Source: Bacillota bacterium (GTDB lineage: Bacteria > Bacillota > Clostridia > Peptostreptococcales > Anaerovoracaceae). Taken from it: 64,000 nt of DNA. Every line of letters starts with the position of its first letter. Positions within the stretch are counted from its first letter, which is position 1. Both the position numbers and the translations under genes were made by a program. Positions 7,509-13,909 of the stretch are shown here, piece after piece. The notes beneath the pieces are model-generated. The model did no database searches. It had not been told where the DNA came from and saw nothing but the letters and a program-made list of their open reading frames with translations. The DNA lies in contig JAQXQE010000007.1 in assembly GCA_029101005.1 (NCBI GenBank), forward strand, positions 1-64,000, given 5' to 3'.

Positions 7509-8579
7509 ATGGAAAGAGTACTTATGAAAGGCTGTGAGGCCATCTCAGAGGCTGCTGTAAGAGCAGGCTGCAGATTCTTTGCCGGCTACCCTATCACTCC
7601 TCAGAACGAGATTCCTGAGTATATGTCAAGAAGACTCCCTGAGGTAGGCGGAAACTTCATCCAGTCCGAGAGTGAAGTAGCGGCTATCAACATGGTTTAC
7701 GGAAATGGTGCTGCAGGCGTTAGATCAATGACTTCTTCATCAAGCTGCGGAATCGCGCTTAAGTCAGAGGGAGTTTCATACTGCGCTATGGCAAGAATTC
7801 CAATGGTTTACGTTAACGTTTCAAGAGGAGGCCCTGGTGTAGGAACAATCCAGCCTGCACAGCAGGATTACCTCCAGGCTACAAAGGCTTCAGGTAACGG
7901 TGGATTCAGAATGAGAGTTTTCGCTCCTGCAACCGTTCAGGAAGCTGTAGATATGACTTACAAGGCATTCGATTATGCAGACAAGGACAGAAACCCCGTT
8001 CTCGTTCTTGCTGACGGTGTAATCGGAAGTATTCTTGAGCCAGTTGTTCTCCCTGAGCAGAAGTCAGATGAGGAAGTTGCTGCTATCAAGGACGCTAAGA
8101 GAGAGTGGGCAGCAGTAGGACATCCTCTCGGACAGAGAGCATGGATCAATCCAGGCGGCTGGGACAACGTTCACTACGAGCAGTGCAACAAGGATGCAGA
8201 TGAAATGTATAAGGCATGGCAGGCTGAGGCTGAGTACGAGCTGTACATGGTTGAGGATGCAGAGGTTGTTATCACAGGATACGGAATCTCAGCAAGAATC
8301 GCTAAGTCAGCAGTTAACGCACTCAGAGAGGAAGGAATCAAGGCTGGTCTCGTAAGAGCTAAGACTGTATTCCCATTCCCTTATGCTGCTTATGACGAGA
8401 TTAACTACGATGTATGTAAGGGTATCCTCGATGTAGAGATGAGTATCCCTGCTCAGTTCGTTGAGGACGTTAAGGTTGCTGTAGATGGCAGATGCCCTAT
8501 CGCTACATACGGCAGATCAGCTGGAATCATGCTCAGCAAGGCTGAGATGATTGAGGCTGCAAAGGCAATGCTCAAGTAA
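7509..8579 (+). CDS. vorB: 2-oxoacid:ferredoxin oxidoreductase alpha subunit (VorB-like)
   Basis: Subunit of 356 residues carrying the pyrimidine-binding part of a thiamine-diphosphate oxidoreductase (FAGYPITPQNEIPEYM at residues 23-38) and a C-terminal transketolase-like domain (VITGYGISARIAKSA near 255). Length, gene order and the 4Fe-4S partner match the subunits usually called 3-methyl-2-oxobutanoate dehydrogenase VorB. The enzyme would decarboxylate 2-oxoacids from valine, leucine or isoleucine to acyl-CoA while reducing ferredoxin. A 2-oxoglutarate preference (KorA) cannot be excluded by reading alone; the adjacent acyl kinases favour the branched-chain reading. A GGAGGG site precedes the start. 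Confidence 0.88.
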   Translation: MERVLMKGCEAISEAAVRAGCRFFAGYPITPQNEIPEYMSRRLPEVGGNFIQSESEVAAINMVYGNGAAGVRSMTSSSSCGIALKSEGVSYCAMARIPMVYVNVSRGGPGVGTIQPAQQDYLQATKASGNGGFRMRVFAPATVQEAVDMTYKAFDYADKDRNPVLVLADGVIGSILEPVVLPEQKSDEEVAAIKDAKREWAAVGHPLGQRAWINPGGWDNVHYEQCNKDADEMYKAWQAEAEYELYMVEDAEVVITGYGISARIAKSAVNALREEGIKAGLVRAKTVFPFPYAAYDEINYDVCKGILDVEMSIPAQFVEDVKVAVDGRCPIATYGRSAGIMLSKAEMIEAAKAMLK

Positions 8580-8596
8580 ATAAGGAGGAACGGACA

Positions 8597-9352
8597 ATGG
8601 AAGAATTGATTTATACCAAAACAAAAACAATACAGCCAGGTAAGTCCTCCGGATTCTGCCCAGGCTGCATGCACGATACAGTAATCAAGCTCATCGGAGA
8701 GGTTCTCGAGGAGCTCAACATCGCAGATAAGACTATCTCCTGCACAGGAGTAGGATGCTGCGGACTCTTCATGGAGTATATTGACTATGACTACATCCAG
8801 TGCGCACACGGAAGAGCTTCTGCTGTAGCAACTGGAGTTAAGAGAGGAGATCCTGACAAGATCGTATACGCTTATCAGGGAGACGGAGATTTCGCATCAA
8901 TCGGATTTGCTGAGTCAGTACACGCAGCAAACAGAGGCGAGAACATCACTGTTATCTTCATCAACAATGGTATCTATGGAATGACAGGTGGACAGATGGC
9001 TCCTACAACACTCGTAGGAATGAAGGCTACTACTGCTCCTAAGGGTCGTGACCCAGAGCAGCACGGTTACCCAATGCACATCTGTGAGCTCCTGAACACA
9101 CTCACAGCACCTTACTATCTTGAGAGAGTAAGCTGCAACACTCCTGCAAACGTTATCAAGACAAAGAAGGCTATCAAGAAGGCATTCCAGAACCAGATTG
9201 ACGGCAAAGGTTACTCACTCGTTGAGATCGTAACAAGCTGCCCAACAAACTGGGGACTGTCAGCCCTCGATTCACTTGATTTCCTTGAGCAGAAGATGCT
9301 CCCAGAGTTCCCTCTCGGAGTATACAGAGACAAGTCACAGGAGGAGAAATAA
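8597..9352 (+). CDS. 2-oxoacid:ferredoxin oxidoreductase beta subunit (thiamine diphosphate-binding)
   Basis: Subunit of 251 residues with the thiamine-diphosphate/Mg motif GDGDFASIGFAE (near residue 95), closing with NNGIYGMTGGQMAP (near 130), typical of VOR/KOR/POR beta subunits. CPGCMHD (residues 22-28) and CTGVGCCG (near 50) provide the cysteines of this type. It forms the active site together with the alpha subunit encoded just upstream. A TAAGGAGGAAC site gives a confident start. The stop codon overlaps the next start (TAATG), so the subunits are translationally coupled. Confidence 0.92.
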   Translation: MEELIYTKTKTIQPGKSSGFCPGCMHDTVIKLIGEVLEELNIADKTISCTGVGCCGLFMEYIDYDYIQCAHGRASAVATGVKRGDPDKIVYAYQGDGDFASIGFAESVHAANRGENITVIFINNGIYGMTGGQMAPTTLVGMKATTAPKGRDPEQHGYPMHICELLNTLTAPYYLERVSCNTPANVIKTKKAIKKAFQNQIDGKGYSLVEIVTSCPTNWGLSALDSLDFLEQKMLPEFPLGVYRDKSQEEK

Positions 9353-9891
9353 TGGAAACTAATATTTGTATCGCGGGCTTCGGTGGCCAGGGCGTTATGA
9401 CCATCGGTAAATTCCTCGCGCAGGCTGTTACAGAGTCAACTGACCTCAACACTGTTTTCTTCCCAACATACGGTGCTGAGCAGCGTGGTGGTACAGCTAA
9501 CTGCTTCGTAGTAATTTCCGATGGCGAGGTTGGAACTCCAAGAGCTGACCTTATGGATGACCTTATCATCCTCAACAATCCATCACTTAACAAGTTCATC
9601 AACTCTCTTAAGCCAGGCGGCAACCTCTTCATCAACGAGACTATCGTAACTGACGAGATTAAGAGAGATGATATCAACATCATCAGAGTACCAGGAACAG
9701 AGATCGCACTCGAGCTTGGTAACACAAAGGTTCTGAACGTAATTATGCTCGGAGCATACATCGGCTACACAGAGGTATTCCCTGTAGACGTAATGTGGAA
9801 GACAATTGAGGCTAAGCTCGGCAAGAAGGTTGAGCTTCTCCCTCTCAACAAGGCAGCTTTCGAGAAGGGCCTTGAGTACGGAAGAAAGTAG
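9352..9891 (+). CDS. 2-oxoacid:ferredoxin oxidoreductase gamma subunit
   Basis: Subunit of 179 residues with the N-terminal motif IAGFGGQGVMTIGKFLAQA and the middle YGAEQRGGTANC that mark the gamma domain of 2-oxoacid:acceptor oxidoreductases (PF01558), involved in CoA binding and product release. The start overlaps the beta subunit stop by one base. It is the last gene of the operon and is followed by an intrinsic terminator. All four subunits of the enzyme are therefore encoded together and intact. Confidence 0.92.
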   Translation: METNICIAGFGGQGVMTIGKFLAQAVTESTDLNTVFFPTYGAEQRGGTANCFVVISDGEVGTPRADLMDDLIILNNPSLNKFINSLKPGGNLFINETIVTDEIKRDDINIIRVPGTEIALELGNTKVLNVIMLGAYIGYTEVFPVDVMWKTIEAKLGKKVELLPLNKAAFEKGLEYGRK

Positions 9892-9928
9892 TTTTTCTCT
9901 TCATTCATACAAATACCGTTCAGGAGAA

Positions 9929-9955
9929 AGAACCGCTCAATCAGCGGTTCTTTTC
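9929..9955 (+). terminator. Terminator of the VOR operon
   Basis: A 9-bp perfect stem (9929-9937 with 9943-9951) is followed by TTTTCTT on the plus strand. Confidence 0.8.
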
Positions 9956-9970
9956 TTCTGCCAAATACTG

Positions 9971-9983
9971 TATAATAGCAGTC
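9971..9983 (+). promoter_or_regulatory. -10 element placed for a leaderless transcript
   Basis: A perfect TATAAT (9971-9976) ends 7 nt before the ATG at 9984, so transcription should begin at or within a base or two of the start codon. There is no Shine-Dalgarno sequence in between, and the -35 region is a poor match. Confidence 0.55.
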
Positions 9984-10310
9984 ATGAAAGGTTTACTTAA
10001 CGACAAAAGCGCTTTCGCTGAAGCTGTATACGACGTTGTGCGTCAGATCCCGGAGGGCTGCGTAGCAACATACGGTCAGGTCGCCCGCCTAGCAGGCTAC
10101 CCTGGTGCCGCACGTGCTGTTGGCAATGCCCTGCACGTCAATCCAGACCCTGACTTCACACCATGCTTTCGCATAGTCAACGCCAGCGGTAAGCTCGCTT
10201 CAAACTTCGGCTTCGGCGGTATGGCCGAGCAGAGACGCCGCCTCGAAGAAGACGGCATCGAAGTCATCAATTACAAGGTAGCCCTCGAAGAATTCCAATG
10301 GAAGGTATAG
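9984..10310 (+). CDS. MGMT-family alkyltransferase-like protein
   Basis: A 108-residue protein matching only the DNA-binding/active-site domain of O6-alkylguanine-DNA alkyltransferases: helix-turn-helix (ATYGQVARLAGYPGAARAVG, residues 28-47, with the Arg finger at 44) and an active-site motif. That motif reads PCFRIV (Cys61), with Phe where repair enzymes have His in PCHR. Without the His, the Cys is unlikely to be as reactive; the protein may be an alkyltransferase-like lesion sensor rather than a full repair enzyme. The start has no ribosome binding site, but TATAAT sits 7 nt upstream, which suggests a leaderless mRNA. The zinc-ribbon gene follows 7 nt after the stop. Confidence 0.85.
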   Translation: MKGLLNDKSAFAEAVYDVVRQIPEGCVATYGQVARLAGYPGAARAVGNALHVNPDPDFTPCFRIVNASGKLASNFGFGGMAEQRRRLEEDGIEVINYKVALEEFQWKV

Positions 10311-10317
10311 TATCAAG

Positions 10318-10806
10318 ATGAATTTCAATCAGAGATGTGTATATATCCGTGATAAGAAGCCTCAGATTGTATCTGAGGCTATGATTTCGCCTAGAGCAAT
10401 CATCCTCAAGGGCCCAAAGTCCGTGCTCGACCACGGCGTAATCAACGTAGCCGACGGAATCTACGCCTGCATGTACAGCGACGATATCCGCTATATAAGC
10501 ATAGTAACTGCCGGAAGCGACTCAAGGGTCCTCACCCTCTATTGCGACGCTCAGAGCGACTATGAGAGCCTTCTTGACACCATCCGTTCCAGCTGCTCAT
10601 CCCTCACTATCAGCTCGCAGAACAACAAGCTCAATTCCTACGCGAATAGCGTTGCCGAGAAGCTCCGCATCGGAGTCGAGCTCCGCATCGTCGACGCAAA
10701 GGATGACGATGACTCCGTAATCTGCCCAGGCTGTGGAGTAGCCAATGACTGGAACCCTAACATGCCATACTGCATGGAATGCGGCGCAGCACTCAATCAC
10801 GAATAG
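10318..10806 (+). CDS. Zinc-ribbon protein of unknown function
   Basis: A 162-residue protein I do not recognise. The last 35 residues carry a zinc ribbon, CPGCG (near 135) and CMECG (near 152), spaced as in many short treble-clef ribbons. Residues 1-125 look like a compact mixed alpha/beta domain with no signal peptide or membrane segment. It starts 7 nt after the MGMT-like gene and probably shares its transcript, being translated from a start with only a weak binding site. A bidirectional terminator follows. Confidence 0.65.
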   Translation: MNFNQRCVYIRDKKPQIVSEAMISPRAIILKGPKSVLDHGVINVADGIYACMYSDDIRYISIVTAGSDSRVLTLYCDAQSDYESLLDTIRSSCSSLTISSQNNKLNSYANSVAEKLRIGVELRIVDAKDDDDSVICPGCGVANDWNPNMPYCMECGAALNHE

Positions 10807-10815
10807 AAACAAAAT

Positions 10816-10838
10816 AGGGAGCACCTGCGGTGCTCCCT
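10816..10838. terminator. Bidirectional terminator between convergent genes
   Basis: A 10-bp perfect stem (10816-10825 with 10829-10838) with a 3-nt loop. The minus side is followed by ATTTTGTTT, the plus side by a weaker tract. It serves the zinc-ribbon gene and the CyuA-like gene. Confidence 0.75.
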
Positions 10839-10855
10839 TCTCGCTATTATCTAGC

Positions 10856-12142
10856 TTACTTGTTCTCCATAATCTTGAGGATTACTTCCTCTGTCTGAAC
10901 CATTCCCTCTGATGCGATGATTCCCATATTTCTCATTGTGTCCTCTGGAGTCAGGCCGTTGATACCGTGGATACCAGCGATGCACACACCCTTCATAGCC
11001 AGTGCCGCCGATCTAAATGCCGCATCTGTCGCAACGATTCCCTTCATTGCACAGCCGTGGTTACCGCCGTCACATACCATTCCAACGATTCCTGCTGACA
11101 TATTGAGAATTACCTTCTCAATCTGCTCCTCGCTCGCACCCATCATCAGCGCAAGACCGCATGCCATTCCAGTTCCAGCCGCAATTCCGCATCCGCAGAA
11201 TGCGCTAAGCTTACCTGAGTACTCCTTGATGAACATTGTAATCAGGTACGAAAGCGCTGTCGCTCTCAGAAGCTCCGCATCGTCCGCCTCTGCTCCGAAC
11301 TTGATTCTGTGATAAGCATAAAGTGGCATTGTCGCAATGATTCCGTGCGATCCACTTCCCGTGATGCTCATCGCTGGCTTTGACAGTCCAAGTACTCTCG
11401 CCTCAATCGCTCCATTGCACAGAAGCTGCGCAGTCTTGATAGCGTTCGCCGAGATAAGCTCGCTACCGTTCTCCTCGTAGAGCTGCGCCGCGATAGGCGC
11501 TTTTCCCGACTTAAGGCCCTCATCGAGCAGCTCGAGATTCATCTTGAATGCATCCCTGATAAAAGCAATCTCCTCTGCATCCACGTTCTTCGCATACTCA
11601 TAGATTTCGTGCAGTGTGTACTCGTGAATAACCGGCTTCTCTTCCTCTGCAGTCTCACCTACCACTGCATCCTTCTCATCTGACATGATCTGCTTGCCGT
11701 TGAGCACGATACTAACGATGTGTGTGTGACTGTGCTTGATGCTAACCGTACACTCGTCCTCTGTTGTTATTACTGTCGCCTCGATTGATATCTCCGATGC
11801 GATGTGGCTCATTGTAACCTTAACCTTGCCATCCTCAACCATCTTTGCTGCAACAGCATCGTCCTCTGGCTTGACATTTGTCAGTGACTCAAGCTCAAGC
11901 TCTGCCTCTGCCGCAACTGCACCAAGCGCAGCCGCATACAGATTACCGAAGTAATCCGAGTTAGGAATTCCGCAGGTAAAAGCATTCTTATACATTCCGG
12001 AGTTCAGCGACACGTCGACGCTCTTTATCTCTCCCTCAGTGTATGATCTAGCAGTAGCAACTGCAAAAGCGATTGCACCCGGCTCAGTTACTCCGAATGC
12101 TGGCTTCATATCGCTGTGAATAAGCTCTGTTAATCTGTGCAT
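10856..12142 (-). CDS. CyuA/UPF0597-family L-cysteine desulfidase or serine dehydratase-like enzyme
   Basis: A 428-residue cytosolic iron-sulfur lyase of the UPF0597 family, whose members break L-cysteine to pyruvate, ammonia and sulfide, or act on serine. Family landmarks are GVTEPGAIAFA (residues 17-27), GSGSHGII, CGCGIAAGTGMACG and CDGGNHGCAMK. Characterised members have Cys in the first motif (GCTEP), one of only three Cys that hold the [4Fe-4S] cluster; here it is Val. Either another cysteine takes over or this subfamily works differently. It is a single-gene unit with its own promoter region and terminator. Paired operators upstream suggest control by a dedicated repressor. Confidence 0.85.
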   Translation of the reverse strand: MHRLTELIHSDMKPAFGVTEPGAIAFAVATARSYTEGEIKSVDVSLNSGMYKNAFTCGIPNSDYFGNLYAAALGAVAAEAELELESLTNVKPEDDAVAAKMVEDGKVKVTMSHIASEISIEATVITTEDECTVSIKHSHTHIVSIVLNGKQIMSDEKDAVVGETAEEEKPVIHEYTLHEIYEYAKNVDAEEIAFIRDAFKMNLELLDEGLKSGKAPIAAQLYEENGSELISANAIKTAQLLCNGAIEARVLGLSKPAMSITGSGSHGIIATMPLYAYHRIKFGAEADDAELLRATALSYLITMFIKEYSGKLSAFCGCGIAAGTGMACGLALMMGASEEQIEKVILNMSAGIVGMVCDGGNHGCAMKGIVATDAAFRSAALAMKGVCIAGIHGINGLTPEDTMRNMGIIASEGMVQTEEVILKIMENK

Positions 12143-12224
12143 ATAATCACCTCTTCATTTCTTCTATATTTCGACTAGGCATTCTTCCCGAGCCCTCCCC
12201 ATGGACTCATTCCCACGCCTAGTA

Positions 12225-12312
12225 TTGTGAACAAATACATTATAGAACATAATTCGACACAATATCTACATATAATCACACTCATTTGTTCACATTGACA
12301 CGCTATTATAAT
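12225..12312. promoter_or_regulatory. Divergent promoters with paired operator-like sites
   Basis: The 11-bp word TGTGAACAAAT (12226-12236) recurs inverted as ATTTGTTCACA (12284-12294). Each copy is itself near-palindromic (TTGT-NN-ACA). The first overlaps the expected start region of a minus-strand promoter with TATAAT at 12239-12244, in front of the CyuA-like gene. The second lies just upstream of a plus-strand TATAAT (12307-12312). This arrangement suggests one regulator acting on both divergent promoters, perhaps by DNA looping over 59 bp. Confidence 0.5.
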
Positions 12313-12318
12313 GTCAAC

Positions 12319-12412
12319 AGAAGGACAACGATACAGAATTCATCAACCATACATATACAAATGCAATAACTATCCTGAAGGAGAAAGCCGGCATGCCCCT
12401 GCCGGCTTTTTT
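12319..12412 (+). ncRNA. Candidate ~94-nt small RNA or attenuated leader
   Basis: A transcript from the TATAAT at 12307-12312 would begin near 12319 and end at the perfect terminator hairpin 12384-12409 (10-bp stem, six T at 12407-12412). No convincing open frame lies inside. It could be a small RNA, or a leader that regulates the downstream CmpB-type gene at 12508 by premature termination. Confidence 0.4.
12384..12412 (+). terminator. Strong terminator upstream of the CmpB-type gene
   Basis: A 10-bp perfect GC-rich stem (12384-12393 with 12400-12409), 6-nt loop, then a T run. It is a textbook intrinsic terminator about 95 nt before the next plus-strand gene. Confidence 0.85.
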
Positions 12413-12507
12413 CCTACAATTAGTAAAACACCAGCGCTCCACGCTACCGCGCTTGCACGAACGCACAAGAACACACAAGAACACAGCACAAACGGAGGAT
12501 TCGACAT

Positions 12508-13239
12508 TTGGTTTGCAAATACTTTATTCTATTCATTGAGTTCAGCATTCTCGGCTGGATATGGGAGTCCATCTACTGCGCATTCGCCCATAAGAAATGG
12601 TGCAACCGAGGCTTCCTCTTCGGTCCATTATGCCCAATCTACGGTACTGCATGCATCATGGGTGTCGCTCTTCTCGAGTATCTCGAGGCGCAAAATATCC
12701 CAATGCTCGACTGGTGGAAGATCTTCCTTCTCTCCGTCGTGGTCAGCGCAGTCCTCGAATACATAATCTCATATACTCTTGAGGAGCTCTTCCACGCAAG
12801 ATGGTGGGACTACAGCGACGTTCCTCTCAACATCAACGGCAGAGTCAGTCTCCCAACAGCCTGCGGCTTCGGCCTTGGCGGCCTCTTAGTGATGTACGTC
12901 ATCGCTCCATTCAGCATTGATGTGATGAACAATATGAACCCAGTGCTAGCCGAAATTGGTGCTCTTGCCCTCATGGCAGTCCTCGGCTCAGACCTCACTC
13001 TGACCATCAACCATCTGACCGACTTCCTTAAGGAACTCGAGCAATTCGACGAGTCCTTCCAATCACACATGACCGAACTCGTCGACGATATGGTCGAGCG
13101 ACGTTCCGCATCATCACGAGGCGCACTCCGCCGTGTCAGAAGTTTCCGCCCATCTCGCCGCATGAGAAACAGAGGTCTCACTCACAAACACTTCGCAGAC
13201 TTCAACCGCATACTTCATGATCGACTTGAGAATCGCTAG
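12508..13239 (+). CDS. CmpB-type ABC-transporter-like membrane protein (PF06541)
   Basis: An integral membrane protein of 243 residues with about five hydrophobic segments in residues 1-170, including GWIWESIYC near the N-terminus, GFLFGPLCPIYG (residues 35-46) and ARWWDYSD..PLNINGR (near 97-111), which identify the putative ABC-transporter type IV / CmpB family. Function of the family is poorly known. The tail from residue 190 is strongly basic and Arg/Ser-rich (RRSASSRGALRRVRSFRPSRR), so it may bind nucleic acid or the membrane surface. The start is TTG at 12508 with GGAGG 9 nt upstream. A terminator upstream and another downstream make it a single-gene unit. Confidence 0.75.
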   Translation: MVCKYFILFIEFSILGWIWESIYCAFAHKKWCNRGFLFGPLCPIYGTACIMGVALLEYLEAQNIPMLDWWKIFLLSVVVSAVLEYIISYTLEELFHARWWDYSDVPLNINGRVSLPTACGFGLGGLLVMYVIAPFSIDVMNNMNPVLAEIGALALMAVLGSDLTLTINHLTDFLKELEQFDESFQSHMTELVDDMVERRSASSRGALRRVRSFRPSRRMRNRGLTHKHFADFNRILHDRLENR

Positions 13240-13270
13240 CAGTTGTTGGACGACACACGACTGTGGCTAG

Positions 13271-13301
13271 ACGACTTACGTTGGAGGGCGAACGACTTAC
13301 G
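13271..13301. repeat. Short direct repeat after the CmpB-type gene
   Basis: The 10-mer ACGACTTACG occurs at 13271-13280 and again at 13292-13301, among further ACGAC words. No function is apparent. Confidence 0.4.
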
Positions 13302-13309
13302 ACATAAAT

Positions 13310-13340
13310 GCAAAGGGCGCTTGTGCAGCGCCCCTTTTGC
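13310..13340 (+). terminator. Terminator of the CmpB-type gene
   Basis: Arms GCAAAGGGCGC (13310-13320) and GCGCCCCTTTTGC (13328-13340) pair with small bulges, giving a GC-rich stem with a T-containing 3' arm. Confidence 0.65.
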
Positions 13341-13349
13341 ATATGCTGA

Positions 13350-13596
13350 CTCATCGACTCTACATGAAGAAGTACTCGATAATCCCCCAGTTTGGCAAGA
13401 TTCTTCTCCTTATACTCCTCAGAATATACCTGTACTTCACCCCCCCCTCATTTGTACGTTCCACCTTGTACCACTTAAATATTCCAGCTGATTTGTGGCA
13501 CTTAAGCTTCCCTTCTGGCAATTTCGCCAAAAGCTTATTCACATCAGTTCGGCGCCTAACTAGATACGCTTTTGTCTCCATCGCCTTCATATGCAT
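13350..13596 (-). pseudogene. Frameshifted remnant with a G8 tract
   Basis: ATG at 13596 follows an AGGGGG ribosome binding site. The product begins MHMKAMETKAYLV and has LPEGKLKCHKSAGIFKWYK, resembling the N-terminal motif (LPEGxLxC...KWY) of an uncharacterised family of Clostridia. After residue 55 the frame meets eight G (13440-13447 on the plus strand are C). As sequenced it then reads 26 unlikely residues to a stop at 13360. With nine (or six) G it would instead read EVQVYSEEYKEKNLAKLGDY, which fits the family better. So the gene is either decayed or switched by slippage. It runs into the terminator of the opposite gene, so the 3' end is missing. Confidence 0.5.
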
Positions 13597-13860
13597 TTGA
13601 CACCCCCTGTTCACTAACCGATTCTCGTATCTCTATTATCCATTACTCATACTGCAAAAATCCATTCCTTAATCTCGTGAAATGTCGAGAAGTGTCGAGT
13701 AATCTCTTACACAATCGAGAGATTTCGACATTCCTCACTCAACTTCGCCAAATTTCGAGATATTACTGCAAATTATTTTTTAGGTTAATTGAGGCGACTG
13801 TGATGATTGAAAGATTTTGATTGGCCAGGTGTATGTGACCATTGCCTCATATACAACAAA
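13597..13860. other. Gene-free AT-rich spacer with repeated TCGA-containing words
   Basis: No credible gene. Between about 13670 and 13765 several related words occur (CTCGTGAAATGTCGAG, TCGAGAGATTTCGACATT, AATTTCGAGAT); AATGTCGA and TCGACATT are inverted copies. They may be operator sites or the trace of decayed sequence. Confidence 0.35.
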
Positions 13861-13883
13861 GAGCAAGCGCACCGCGCTTGCTC
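13861..13883 (-). terminator. Terminator of the yhdT-panF operon
   Basis: A 10-bp perfect stem (13861-13870 with 13874-13883), loop ACC, followed on the minus strand by CTTTGTTGT. Confidence 0.75.
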
Positions 13884-13909
13884 TCCCACTAGCCCATCCA
13901 ACCCACAGG

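Noticed and set aside
9352-9891. Calling the oxidoreductase KOR (2-oxoglutarate) outright
   Set aside because: Subunit order and the neighbouring acyl kinases favour VOR, but motif reading cannot settle the substrate.
12225-12294. Rex (redox) operators
   Set aside because: Rex sites read TTGTGAAnnnnTTCACAA; here each site is TTGT-NN-ACA with the wrong spacing.
13337-13600. A plus-strand membrane protein of 87 residues
   Set aside because: It is antisense to the better-supported remnant, has no ribosome binding site, and its hydrophobicity comes from the reverse complement.
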